Shown in pieces: positions 49,832-58,488 of a stretch of DNA of 62,000 nt (position 1 is its first letter; each line of letters begins with the position of its first letter). A program made the position numbers and the translations under genes. Origin of the DNA: Chrysomallon squamiferum (taxonomy: Eukaryota; Mollusca; Gastropoda; Neomphalida; Peltospiridae); assembly GCA_012295275.1 (NCBI GenBank), contig CM022679.1:30267654-30329653 (forward strand), read 5' to 3'. The notes beneath the pieces were generated by a model, which was not told where the DNA came from, did no database searches, and was given only the letters and a program-made list of their open reading frames with translations.

Positions 49832-49880
<49 letters not shown>
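49608..49880. repeat. (CATA)n and (TA)n microsatellites
   Basis: CATA tetranucleotides with CATG variants to about 49806, then a TA run at 49837-49880. Frames through it (YIHT, MYVC) are artefacts. Confidence 0.97.
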
Positions 49881-49885
<5 letters not shown>

Positions 49886-50105
49886 AGACATCACAGTACT
49901 GTACTGTACTGCATCATACAACTCCATATACCACATCACATATCATACACCATAACACACCTCACACTATATCACATTACAAACCATACACCATACACCA
50001 CACCATACAACATAAACCATACCATAGCATCCAATATACACTATTACCATACTACACCATCACCAAACCATACAACATACTACATCAGATATTTCACACA
50101 CATAC

Positions 50106-50106
50106 A

Positions 50107-50193
<87 letters not shown>

Positions 50194-50269
50194 TCTCTCT
50201 TCATCCCTCTCTCTCCCTCCATCTGTCTCTCTCTTTCTCTCTGTCTGTCTCTCTCTGTCTGTCTGTCTC

Positions 50270-50362
<93 letters not shown>

Positions 50363-50368
50363 CTCTTT
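50106..50368. repeat. Long (TC)n tract with TCTG interruptions
   Basis: Over 250 nt of CT dinucleotides, broken in the middle by CTGTCTGT units. It is complementary to the (GA)n tracts at 43901-44073. Confidence 0.97.
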
Positions 50369-51157
50369 GACAGGTAGATCTACGTACAGTGATGTTGACT
50401 TGTGTTTCTGTTTCACTTTATCTCTGCCATATGTTAATCAGCTGGTTGCTTAGGAAACAGAAGATAGTTTGACTTATCTTTAACTGTGCACCTGTTGAGG
50501 TGTCTGTCTGTCTGTCTGTCCATGCACATCTGCTTAAGTACTGTTTAAGAGTCTTTGTGGTATTGTGTGTGTATGTGTGTGTACAAGTGTGTGCATGTGC
50601 ATGTGTATGTGTGTTTGTGCACATATATATATTGTTTTTGTGTTTTTGTGTTTGTGCATGTACAAACCTATGCACATATATTTAAAATGTTTGAGACAAA
50701 TTCAGTAATTCAAATTCAGATATTTAAAAGGATATAAATTATATTCACAATATAATTAAATGTAATTTACATACTTAAATCTCGTGTCACTATCCATCAC
50801 TGAATAATCCAAACTAATTTCTTATTAATTTTGGGGATATTCGACAGTTCAGTTTCTCAGACATATGTAAGAAATTCGATGATCCTGATAAGACTTGTAT
50901 TCTTTGGTAACTGAAATGTGTGTATTGTTTAATGTTTATTATTTAATTTTGTTGTTACTGTTGTTATGTGGTTTTATTGTTACCTATTTGTGTTGCTGTT
51001 ACTGTTATTTTTGTTAATATCAGTATTATTATGTTATTGTTATTATTATTATCTTGCCATCATCATTATTAATACTATTAATATTATTACAATTGTTTTT
51101 ACCGTTATTATTATCACCATTGTCCTTATTTTTGCATTTATTTTTTTATTATTTATT

Positions 51158-51195
<38 letters not shown>

Positions 51196-51314
51196 CATTA
51201 TTGTCATCAATATTATTACTATCATTATTACCATTGTTTTTAATAATATTATTATTACAGTTAGAATTGTTATTGTTGCGGTTGTTGTTACTGTTGTTGT
51301 TGTTGCCATTTCAG

Positions 51315-51413
51315 AGTGGATTCACTCCACTGCACATTGCTGCTCACTATGGCAACACAAATGTCGCCAAACTTCTGATTACACGAGGAGCAGAGGTCAA
51401 CTTCAAGGCCAAG
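51315..51413 (+). CDS. ANK: Ankyrin exon: repeat 7
   Basis: 99 nt, [20 protein letters not shown] then [13 protein letters not shown], with acceptor gccatttcag and donor gtcagtg. [14 protein letters not shown] is almost identical in all ankyrins and fixes the position after the microexon. It is in phase 0. Confidence 0.96.
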
Positions 51414-51813
51414 GTCAGTGTTTATTTTAAAAATATATAATTAACTGTGTATATATTGAAAAAGAATCAATCACTGACATCTAAAAATAATATGAAATTT
51501 ATTTTTATATTCATTAAGTTATTTTATTTAAATAATATAATTCTTTTATGATATTGATAAAAAAATAAATATATAAATAAATATATTAATTTAAATAAAT
51601 GAATAAACAAACAAAAAACAGAAAAAAAGAAGAAAATATATAGAAATTAAAATTAAACAAAAATAAAAATAAAATAAAAATAAAAATCAGTGAAATAAAT
51701 AAATAAAATTGCACTTCTTGCATTAATCATATAATAGAATATATATATTAATCTAAAGAAAAAAGAAAGAGAATAAAATAAAACAAAATAAAACTGCCTT
51801 GATGTATTTTCAG
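51414..51813 (+). other. Intron between repeats 7 and 8
   Basis: 400 nt, very A/T-rich, with AAAT/AAAAT runs. The acceptor is gatgtattttcag. No other feature is present. Confidence 0.9.
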
Positions 51814-51912
51814 AACAACATCACCCCACTTCATGTTGCATCTCGCTGGGGCAAAGCCAACATGGTGACCTTGTTGCTTGACAACGGAGCTACTATTGAT
51901 GAGCGAACCAGA
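51814..51912 (+). CDS. ANK: Ankyrin exon: repeat 8
   Basis: 99 nt, [20 protein letters not shown] then [13 protein letters not shown], donor gtaagaa. The [10 protein letters not shown]-x-G pattern and DxRTR end are typical of repeat 8. NNITPLHVA has asparagine where most repeats have glycine, a feature shared with other animal ankyrins. Confidence 0.95.
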
Positions 51913-52420
51913 GTAAGAAGATACAAAAATATCTTTAGTTGTTTTTTTTTTGTAAATTACATGAAATCAAAATACAATTTTTTTCCTTATTTAGTTTATG
52001 TGAAATAATGATTAGTGTTTTTTTTTTTTTCTTGTTTTTAATGGAAAGTTAAATAATAAATTATTAATCTGAACACATTCTACACAATGAAAAGGGGTGA
52101 AAAGAAATACCAAAAACAATTTTTTGTTAATAATTTTTTTAATTACTTTTATCTCTAGCAGAGTGTTCAAGAGTTAGAAATTAATATTTCAGTTTTTAAA
52201 TTAGTAAAGTTTTATAAATGAATGATTGTAAGGAAATGTTTTTTTTTTTTTTTTTCTCTAGTTGCTGGTTAAGACTAATTTATGATTATTTTTCAAATTC
52301 TTGCTGTTATTAATTATAATTAAAAGCAGTTATAAAATGGATATAATTTTCTGAATTTCATTTTGTCACATTTAATGCCAAGTTAAATGTTAAATTTTTA
52401 AAATTGTAATTTAATTCCAG
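51913..52420 (+). other. Intron between repeats 8 and 9
   Basis: 508 nt, AT-rich with T-runs near 52018-52030 and 52241-52256. The acceptor is taattccag. Nothing else is seen. Confidence 0.9.
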
Positions 52421-52519
52421 GATGGATTAACTCCCTTGCACTGTGCATCTCGTTCTGGTCATGAAGGGGTTGTCGATCTTCTGCTGGAGCGCGGAGCTCC
52501 CAACTCTTCAAAAACAAAG
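52421..52519 (+). CDS. ANK: Ankyrin exon: repeat 9
   Basis: 99 nt, [20 protein letters not shown] then [13 protein letters not shown], donor gtaagtt. DGLTPLHCA-x-RSGH and LLLERGAP are the signature of repeat 9 in canonical ankyrins. It is in phase 0. Confidence 0.96.
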
Positions 52520-52805
52520 GTAAGTTCAACATGGCATTTATTTAAATATTTATTTATGTTATTTATTTAGGTATTTTCATTTCTTTTTTATAGAAACATT
52601 TACATTTTTTTTTCTTTTATCTGAAAACACTTAAATTGTATGCCCTAAGTGCATAAAAGTCATTAAATATTAAAAATACAATCATCAGTAATTACATTAA
52701 CATTTTGGCCTCAGATACACACAAACTGAAGTACTATTTGGGTTGAAAATATTAATATACTTATTACTACTGTTGTTTATTTTCAATTTCAATATTTTTT
52801 TTCAG

Positions 52806-52904
52806 AATGGACTGACTCCATTGCATATGGCTGCCCAGGGCGACCATGTTGATTGTGCCCGTCTGCTTCTGTACCATAAAGCACACCTGGATGAAATCAC
52901 AGTG
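52806..52904 (+). CDS. ANK: Ankyrin exon: repeat 10
   Basis: 99 nt, [20 protein letters not shown] then [13 protein letters not shown], acceptor tttttttcag, donor gtaagtt. [11 protein letters not shown] is diagnostic of repeat 10 across animals. It is separated from repeat 9 by a 286-nt AT-rich intron. Confidence 0.96.
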
Positions 52905-53232
52905 GTAAGTTAAATATTGTTTATTTCCTCTTCCAAAGATTTAAAAAATGTTCTTTATTAATTTTTTTTTTTATTAAATTTATTACTATTATTCTTATTA
53001 TTATCAGTTCATCAAAAATAATTATTCTGTAACAATTAGTTATTGTTTTTATTATTACTAAGTTTTTTTTTTTTTTTTTTTACTTTTTAGTAATAAATGT
53101 TAATTTTCATTACAAAGATAATAACTTTGATTCTTTTATTATGCATTTATATTCTTGAACTTTAAAAGAAAATTGATTTCATTATATTTATTCATTTATT
53201 TAATTTAATTTATTAATTTGTTTTTCTCCCAG
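52905..53232 (+). other. Intron between repeats 10 and 11
   Basis: 328 nt with T-runs (53061-53080) and TTTA words. The acceptor is tttctcccag. No other feature is present. Confidence 0.9.
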
Positions 53233-53331
53233 GATTACTTGACACCTCTGCATGTAGCAGCTCACTGTGGAAATGTGAAAACAGCAAAACTTCTGCTTGA
53301 CAGGAAGTGTGAAGCCAATGCCAGAGCTTTG
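53233..53331 (+). CDS. ANK: Ankyrin exon: repeat 11
   Basis: 99 nt, [20 protein letters not shown] then [13 protein letters not shown], donor gtatgct. [13 protein letters not shown] and the NARAL end are near-invariant for repeat 11. Its donor and about 70 following bases are duplicated 79 bp downstream. Confidence 0.96.
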
Positions 53332-53490
53332 GTATGCTACTTTCTATACATTATTATGTTTCACACTTTGATCTTTATTCAATAAAATTATTAAAATGTA
53401 TTTTATTTTTGTACTACTTTCTATACATTTATTATGTTTTACACCTTTGATCTTCATTCAGTAAAATTTTAAAAGTATATTTCTAAAATT
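53332..53490 (+). repeat. Tandem duplication of the repeat 11 donor region (79-bp offset)
   Basis: The intron start, gtatgCTACTTTCTATACAT.. with TTTGATCTTTATTCAATAAA, recurs from 53411 as gtaCTACTTTCTATACATTT.. with TTTGATCTTCATTCAGTAAA. Some mismatches are visible. The second copy keeps a GT, so a second donor-like site exists. Confidence 0.85.
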
Positions 53491-53628
53491 ATAAATTCAG
53501 TTTTGTACTATATGCTATTCTGTCATTTTCTGTATTACTAAAAGGACTACAAAAATAGTATCTTATTTGTTGGATTTAAAAAAGTTTATCTTATTTAAAG
53601 GGTTGACATGTGATGTTTTTGTTTTCAG

Positions 53629-53727
53629 AATGGCTTCACTCCACTGCACATTGCCTGTAAGAAGAACAGAATCAAGGTCGTGGAGTTGCTCCTGAAGTAT
53701 GGAGCCTCCATTGAGGCAACCACAGAG
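53629..53727 (+). CDS. ANK: Ankyrin exon: repeat 12
   Basis: 99 nt, [20 protein letters not shown] then [13 protein letters not shown], acceptor ttgttttcag, donor gtaagca. The [11 protein letters not shown] block is one of the strongest family markers. It is in phase 0. Confidence 0.97.
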
Positions 53728-53965
53728 GTAAGCATTTTTCCTTTTTATTATTTTAAGATCTTTTTTGTCTTTGTAGTATTTAGAAAGTTACATTTTAATC
53801 TTATATTATTATTGTTAACTGCAGTTATTATATTTAAAAATAAAAATAAAAACATTTTGAAGTCATTAAACTCATCTATTCAATTGTTATTTTTATATGT
53901 TATTGATATTGTTGTTATTTATATTATTATTACTATTATTATTATTATTTTACATTCTTGTGCAG

Positions 53966-54163
53966 TCTGGCCTCACACCACTCCACGTTGCCAGCTTCAT
54001 GGGTCACATGAACATCGTCATCTACCTGATACAGCACAACGCCAACCCCAACACCCCAACACTGCGAGGAGAGACATCGTTGCATCTGGCAGCACGAGCC
54101 AACCAGACAGACATCATCCGCATCCTGCTGAGAAACAATGCGATGGTTGATGCTACAGCTCGG
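53966..54163 (+). CDS. ANK: Ankyrin exon: repeats 13 and 14
   Basis: 198 nt, two repeats: [20 protein letters not shown]..., then [20 protein letters not shown]... ending VDATAR. Acceptor cttgtgcag, donor gtttgta. GLTPxHVAxFMGHxNIV and RGETxLHxAARANQ are conserved in all ankyrins, and their fusion in one exon is a known gene-structure feature of the family. It is in phase 0. It is preceded by a TTA/TTG trinucleotide run at about 53897-53950. Codons end more often in C than in the first repeat exons. Confidence 0.96.
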
Positions 54164-54593
54164 GTTTGTAAACTTCGACTAGTTCATAAATCTAATTATT
54201 ATCACATGTTTTTTTATTATGATTGGGTTAGCTTTGATAAAAATTTCAAGTTCTCTTAATGATTTGTAGCAGGAAAAATATTTCTTTTATTTAAACATTT
54301 ATTTTGTGTGATTTCAATAATTGTAAAATTATTTTTAATTAAGTTTGTTTAGCATATTTCACTGATTTCGATTTCTATGAGAACTTTTTATAAATTTTTC
54401 AGTGAAGTTCCCTTTCTTTATTTCATCTTTGCTTCTGTATTTCTATTTTTTTTAATAACAATAATTTCTCCATATTATTTTATTAAAATAACTTTTGCCT
54501 TTAATAAGTCTTTAATAATATTTGATTCTCTTATTTAAAAATAAAAAAAATAAATTCATTTCTTTAAAACACAATTTCTGTTTTAAACTACAG
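54164..54593 (+). other. Intron between repeats 14 and 15
   Basis: 430 nt, AT-rich, without notable repeats. The acceptor is aaactacag. Confidence 0.9.
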
Positions 54594-54791
54594 GAGAAAC
54601 AGACACCACTGCACATTGCAGCCCGACTTGGCAATGTTGACAACGTTGTCCTACTGCTGCAACATGCCGCATCGCCGGATGCTGTCACCAAGGACTTGTA
54701 CACTCCACTGCACATTGCTGCGAAGGAAGGACACGAAGAAGTGGCCCAAGTCCTGTTAGAACATGGCGCATCACATGACATGACCACCAAG
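54594..54791 (+). CDS. ANK: Ankyrin exon: repeats 15 and 16
   Basis: 198 nt: [20 protein letters not shown]... then [20 protein letters not shown]..., ending HDMTTK at donor gtagata. QTPLHIAxRLGN marks repeat 15 and YTPLHIxAKEGxEEV marks repeat 16. Phase 0 on both sides. The donor is weak at +5. Confidence 0.96.
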
Positions 54792-55214
54792 GTAGATAAC
54801 TCTAAATACTTACATTAACCCTCTTTTATTAATTTTGTTTTGGCTTTGATTAAAAGAAAGAATAAATAAACCAGTAAATACAAATTGATATAAGAATAAT
54901 AATTATTTTTGAAATTAATATGTTCATTAAACAGTCTAAACATAAATTTGAAAAAATGCTTAATTAAAAAATTCGAAGAAAACAATTCCAATCAAAGAAA
55001 AAAGTTTAAAGTAACAAAATCATAATGAAATTAAAATATATCATTTTCATTAATAATAATAATAATAATAATAACTAATAATAATAATAACAGTAATAAT
55101 AATAGTAGTAGTAATATAACTACTACTACTACTACTACTAAATTATAATAATAATTTAAACTGGAAACTGTTTTTTTGGATTAAAACTAAATTTCTTTCT
55201 GTTGATGTTTACAG
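54792..55214 (+). other. Intron between repeats 16 and 17
   Basis: 423 nt with AAT runs (55052-55095) and an ACT run at about 55118-55140. The acceptor is gatgtttacag. Confidence 0.9.
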
Positions 55215-55412
55215 AAAGGGTTCACTCCCCTGCATATCGCTGCCAAATATGGAAACATCAAAGTTGCTCGTCTGCTGCTGCAGAAAGACGCCAACCCCGA
55301 CGTGCAGGGCAAGAACGGACTGACCCCGCTCCACGTCGCCACTCACTACAACCACGTCAACGTCGCGCAGCTGCTGCTCGAACACAAAGCTAACCCACAT
55401 GCAGCTGCAAAG
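55215..55412 (+). CDS. ANK: Ankyrin exon: repeats 17 and 18
   Basis: 198 nt: [20 protein letters not shown]..., then [20 protein letters not shown]..., ending HAAAK at donor gtgagat. [11 protein letters not shown] and LTPLHVAxHYxxxxVAxLLLE are typical of repeats 17-18. From about 55280 to 55382 the codons end almost always in C or G. This is a sharp local GC rise in an AT-rich gene. Confidence 0.96.
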
Positions 55413-55949
55413 GTGAGATAACTCTAAATAAAGATAAATCTTTAAAAAAAGAAAAAAAAAAAGAAATTATTTATTAATACCAAAATTACATTAAATAGTT
55501 AAATACTCAAAAAGTGATCTTACTGCAGTTGATTTTACTTTTGTGATAAGTCTGTGACTAAAATGTAACTTCATCGAGTAGTTTTAAAACATAAAAACTA
55601 ATAACATTGGCCTTTTTCAAACATCATTTTCTTTCCTTTTACAAAATCTTCCAAAATAAAAATACAGATTTAATATTATTTTTTTTCACTAGATAATGAA
55701 GTCTTCAGAATTTTTATTATCTTTTATGCAAAAAATGATGAAAACCCCCCCCCCAAAACCTCCAAAACAACAAAAATCGAGAATACTTTCTTATCAGACT
55801 CTCCCAGCAAAAAAAACAACAACAACAAAACACACACAAAAAAGAATTAACAAAAATACCCCAAAGTCCAAAGAATTCAATGTACATGATTACATTATTT
55901 AACTAAAATATGGACAAACGTATTTGTATTTTTGATTTCTTCGTTTCAG
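55413..55949 (+). other. Intron between repeats 18 and 19
   Basis: 537 nt with A-runs, a C-run at 55745-55753 and AAC/ACA words. The acceptor is cttcgtttcag. No exon is seen; the lysine-rich frame at 55696-55902 is random. Confidence 0.85.
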
Positions 55950-56048
55950 AATGGTTACACTCCTCTGCACATCGCTGCCAAGAAAAACCAGATGGACATT
56001 GCCACCACCTTACTGGAGTATGGCGCTAAACCAGACGCAGAATCTAAG
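55950..56048 (+). CDS. ANK: Ankyrin exon: repeat 19
   Basis: 99 nt, [20 protein letters not shown] then [13 protein letters not shown], donor gtgaaca. [20 protein letters not shown] is near-invariant for repeat 19. It is in phase 0. Confidence 0.96.
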
Positions 56049-56205
56049 GTGAACACATTTTCTTAACCAAACAAGTTTATTTTAATCTTTTGTAATCACA
56101 CATTTTACTCTTTCATACATGAAAATTAACTTGTCTTTTGTTCTTTGTTACTTTGGTAACTCTTAAAATTTTATTTTATTTTTATTGGATTTAATTTTTT
56201 TTCAG

Positions 56206-56304
56206 AATGGTTTCACTCCTCTACATCTGGCAGCCCAGGAGGGACACACAGACATGGTTTCACTTCTGCTCGAACACAAAGCAGACGTCAATTCCAAGGC
56301 ACAC
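56206..56304 (+). CDS. ANK: Ankyrin exon: repeat 20
   Basis: 99 nt, [20 protein letters not shown] then [13 protein letters not shown], acceptor ttttttcag, donor gtaagtt. TPLHLAxQEGHxDMVxLLL marks repeat 20. It is reached from repeat 19 through a 157-nt intron. Confidence 0.96.
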
Positions 56305-57158
56305 GTAAGTTGTGATTTTTAACAAAAATCTTTTAATAGTTTCTGTATATAATTTAAGTTTAATTCCTTTTTGCTTGTGTGAAACCAGATAGTAAAAGTA
56401 TTGAAGAATAATTTTTAAATAAAGCTTATTAAAAATTTAAAAAACAAATTTAAAAAAATTTCTGTGATGATTAAGAAGTCAGAAGTAAAAAAAAAAATGT
56501 TTTCTTGTTGACCCTTTCACAGTTGAGATATGGTTGATGGTTTATATGTAAGTACAACAATTGCAAGATTTAATATTAGAAATCATTTCAGCATATTTCT
56601 GAAAGGTTTGTTTGATCGTTAAATTTGTTTTCATAATATTTTATTTTTATTGTTATTTTTTTAAAAAACACTAAATAATTAGTTGATCTGTTATTATTAA
56701 TTAATATCTTTAAAACAAAATTATACTTCTTGTATTACCATTGTAATCATTGTTGATACTGTTATTATTGCAGTTATTGTTATTAATTCTGTTGTTCTTA
56801 CTATCAGAATAAGTACTATTATTATTGCTATTCTTCTTCTTCTTCACATTATTATTATTATTGTTTTAGTTATTATTACAGTTATTGTTATTATTGTTAT
56901 TACTACTACTATTAATAGTATTATTATTACTACTACTACTATTACTACTATTGCTAATATTATTGTTACTGTTATTAATATTATTATTGTTATTGTTGTT
57001 ATTACTATTACTATTATTGTTAATGTTATTGATATTGTTATTATTAGTTATTATTGTTGTTATTGATATTGTTATTATTACTGTTATTATTATTATTATT
57101 GTTATTGTTGTTATTATTATTACTGTTATTGTTATTGTTATTACTGTTATTACTGTAG
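56305..57158 (+). other. Intron between repeats 20 and 21
   Basis: 854 nt. The last 400 nt (about 56750-57155) are a degenerate ATT/GTT/ACT trinucleotide array, T-rich on the sense strand, that runs directly into acceptor tactgtag. The leucine/isoleucine-rich frame through it is not coding. Confidence 0.9.
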
Positions 57159-57257
57159 AATGGACTGACTCCTATGCATCTAGCGGCTCAAGAAGACAAA
57201 GTAGCAGTGGCTGAAATTCTCAAGAAATACGGATCTGAGGTTGATCCACAAACAAAG
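57159..57257 (+). CDS. ANK: Ankyrin exon: repeat 21
   Basis: 99 nt, [20 protein letters not shown] then [13 protein letters not shown], donor gtaacac. [20 protein letters not shown] is the repeat 21 signature. TPMH replaces TPLH. The acceptor uses tgtag rather than the usual ttcag and is embedded in the trinucleotide array, so exon recognition may be weaker than for its neighbours. Confidence 0.95.
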
Positions 57258-57463
57258 GTAACACACCTTTAATTACCTGTTTATTTTATTTTATTTGCTG
57301 TTGACAAATGGGAAATAAAATGTGTAATTATTAGTAAACTGTTCAGTGTAAATTAAATATTATTGCCTGATTTTATTTTGGATCAAAACATCACCGCTTT
57401 CATTTTAGACATTTCAGCATTACCAAGTTTTAGCAAATATTAAACATTATTTATAATATGCAG

Positions 57464-57562
57464 GCTGGTTACACTCCACTGCACACAGCGTGTCATTTCG
57501 GTCAAATCAACATGGTCAGATTCCTGCTGGACAAGGAAGCCTCAGTGAATGCCTCCACTAAG
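57464..57562 (+). CDS. ANK: Ankyrin exon: repeat 22
   Basis: 99 nt, [20 protein letters not shown] then [13 protein letters not shown], acceptor ataatatgcag, donor gtaattt. GYTPLxxACHxGxxxMVxFLL marks repeat 22. The acceptor has almost no pyrimidine tract. Confidence 0.95.
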
Positions 57563-57791
57563 GTAATTTATTTATTTATTTATTTATTCTTATTTGTTTA
57601 TTTATTATTTATTAATTTATTTATTTGTTACATTTATTGTTCAGTAATCAAATTTACTTTCTATTAAAGTAATATGTTAACAAATTATTTATTTATTTAT
57701 TTATTAGTTTATTTATTTGTTACATTTATTGTTCAGTAATCAAATATACTTTCTATTAAAGTAATATGTTAACAAATTATTTATTTATTTT

Positions 57792-57850
<59 letters not shown>

Positions 57851-57868
57851 TTATTTTGTTTGTTTCAG
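57563..57868 (+). repeat. 306-nt intron of (TTTA)n with an internal 92-bp duplication
   Basis: TTTA arrays occupy both ends. Between them GTTACATTTATTGTTCAGTA and about 70 following bases occur twice (57627 and 57719) with one visible mismatch. Each copy carries TTGTTCAG, an acceptor-like word. The real acceptor is tttgtttcag at 57868. Confidence 0.9.
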
Positions 57869-57967
57869 TTGGGCTACACCCCCCTCCACCAAGCGGCACA
57901 ACAGGGACATGTTCAGGTTTGCAACGTGCTGCTGAAGAACGAAGCTTCACCAAATGCTGTGACAAAT
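57869..57967 (+). CDS. ANK: Ankyrin exon: repeat 23
   Basis: 99 nt, [20 protein letters not shown] then [13 protein letters not shown], donor gtacgtt. [21 protein letters not shown] is diagnostic of repeat 23. It is in phase 0. The donor lies inside the first unit of a 29-bp tandem array. Confidence 0.96.
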
Positions 57968-58083
57968 GTACGTTTTGTTTTATATTACTACTTTCAGTAC
58001 GTTTTGTTTTATATTACTACTTTCAGTACGTTTTGTTTTATATTACTACTTTCAGTACGTTTTGTTTTTAATTGTTACTTTCA
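57968..58083 (+). repeat. 29-bp tandem array carrying the repeat 23 donor
   Basis: Four units starting at 57968, 57997, 58026 and 58055, with a start of a fifth at 58084. Each is GTACGTTTTGTTTTATATTA then CTACTTTCA. Every unit begins with a donor-like GTACGT, and each junction forms TACTACTTTCAG, an acceptor-like word. The first three are identical; the fourth differs at a few bases. The exon frame stays open through the array as far as a TAA near 58112. Confidence 0.95.
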
Positions 58084-58313
58084 GTATAAATTATGTCATC
58101 TTCCATGTCACTAATGTGGAGAGGTTCATGTTTATGAGAAAAAAGAATAAATAAGTAATTAAAATCTTTTAAATTATTTGTTAAAATGTTCCTAAATGGA
58201 CCAGAGAAAATTAACAAAAAAGAAATTAAGAAATAATGAAATGATAAATAAAAAAAAACCCATTAAACAAACTTAAAAATATATTGAATAAAATAAATGA
58301 AACTTGCTTGCAG
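58084..58313 (+). other. Remainder of intron between repeats 23 and 24
   Basis: AT-rich sequence after the donor array, ending in acceptor cttgcttgcag. Nothing coding is seen. Confidence 0.9.
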
Positions 58314-58488
58314 AATGGACAGACAGCTCTTGCCATAGCCCAGAAACTCAACTACATCAACGTAGTTGACGTGCTGAAGGATGTGACATCGGTGGAGCAA
58401 ACGCTGCCTGTCTCTGAGGATAAGTACAAGGTTGTCTCCCCTGAAACCATGCAGGAGACACTCATTTCGGACTCAGAGGATGAAGGAG
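58314..58488 (+). CDS. ANK: Ankyrin exon: repeat 24 and start of linker
   Basis: 175 nt: NGQTALAIAQKLNYINVVDV, then LKDVTSVEQTL..., then SPETMQETLISDSEDEG and one leftover base. Acceptor cttgcag, donor gtaaatt. NGxTALAIAxxLxYIxVVDxL is the last repeat of canonical ankyrins. PETMxExLxxSDxE is the conserved acidic start of the linker toward the ZU5 domains. The exon ends in phase 1, the first departure from phase 0, as expected at the end of the repeat domain. Confidence 0.96.

Larger units (their letters stand above)
48880..51314 (+). other. Intron between microexon and repeat 7
   Basis: It starts with a degenerate tandem repeat (48880-49230), followed by AT-rich sequence, the CATA/TA/TC microsatellite complex at 49608-50368, TG-rich sequence at 50500-50660 and a long RTT/TTA trinucleotide zone at about 50940-51305 that runs up to the acceptor. 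At 49905-50100 there is a run of CATACCACA-like words, probably a decayed CATA repeat. Confidence 0.85.

Noticed and set aside
49711-50377. Frames of 219 and 188 codons
   Set aside because: They run through CATA, TA and TC microsatellites; both strands and several frames are equally open.
51054-51440. 128-codon frame with leucine-rich start fused to repeat 7
   Set aside because: The upstream part is the trinucleotide array in the intron. The exon proper begins at 51315 after a clear acceptor. A hydrophobic signal is only mimicked by the repeat.
56885-57214. Leucine/isoleucine-rich 'membrane protein' frame
   Set aside because: It is a frame through ATT/GTT trinucleotide repeats and reads the repeat 21 exon out of frame.
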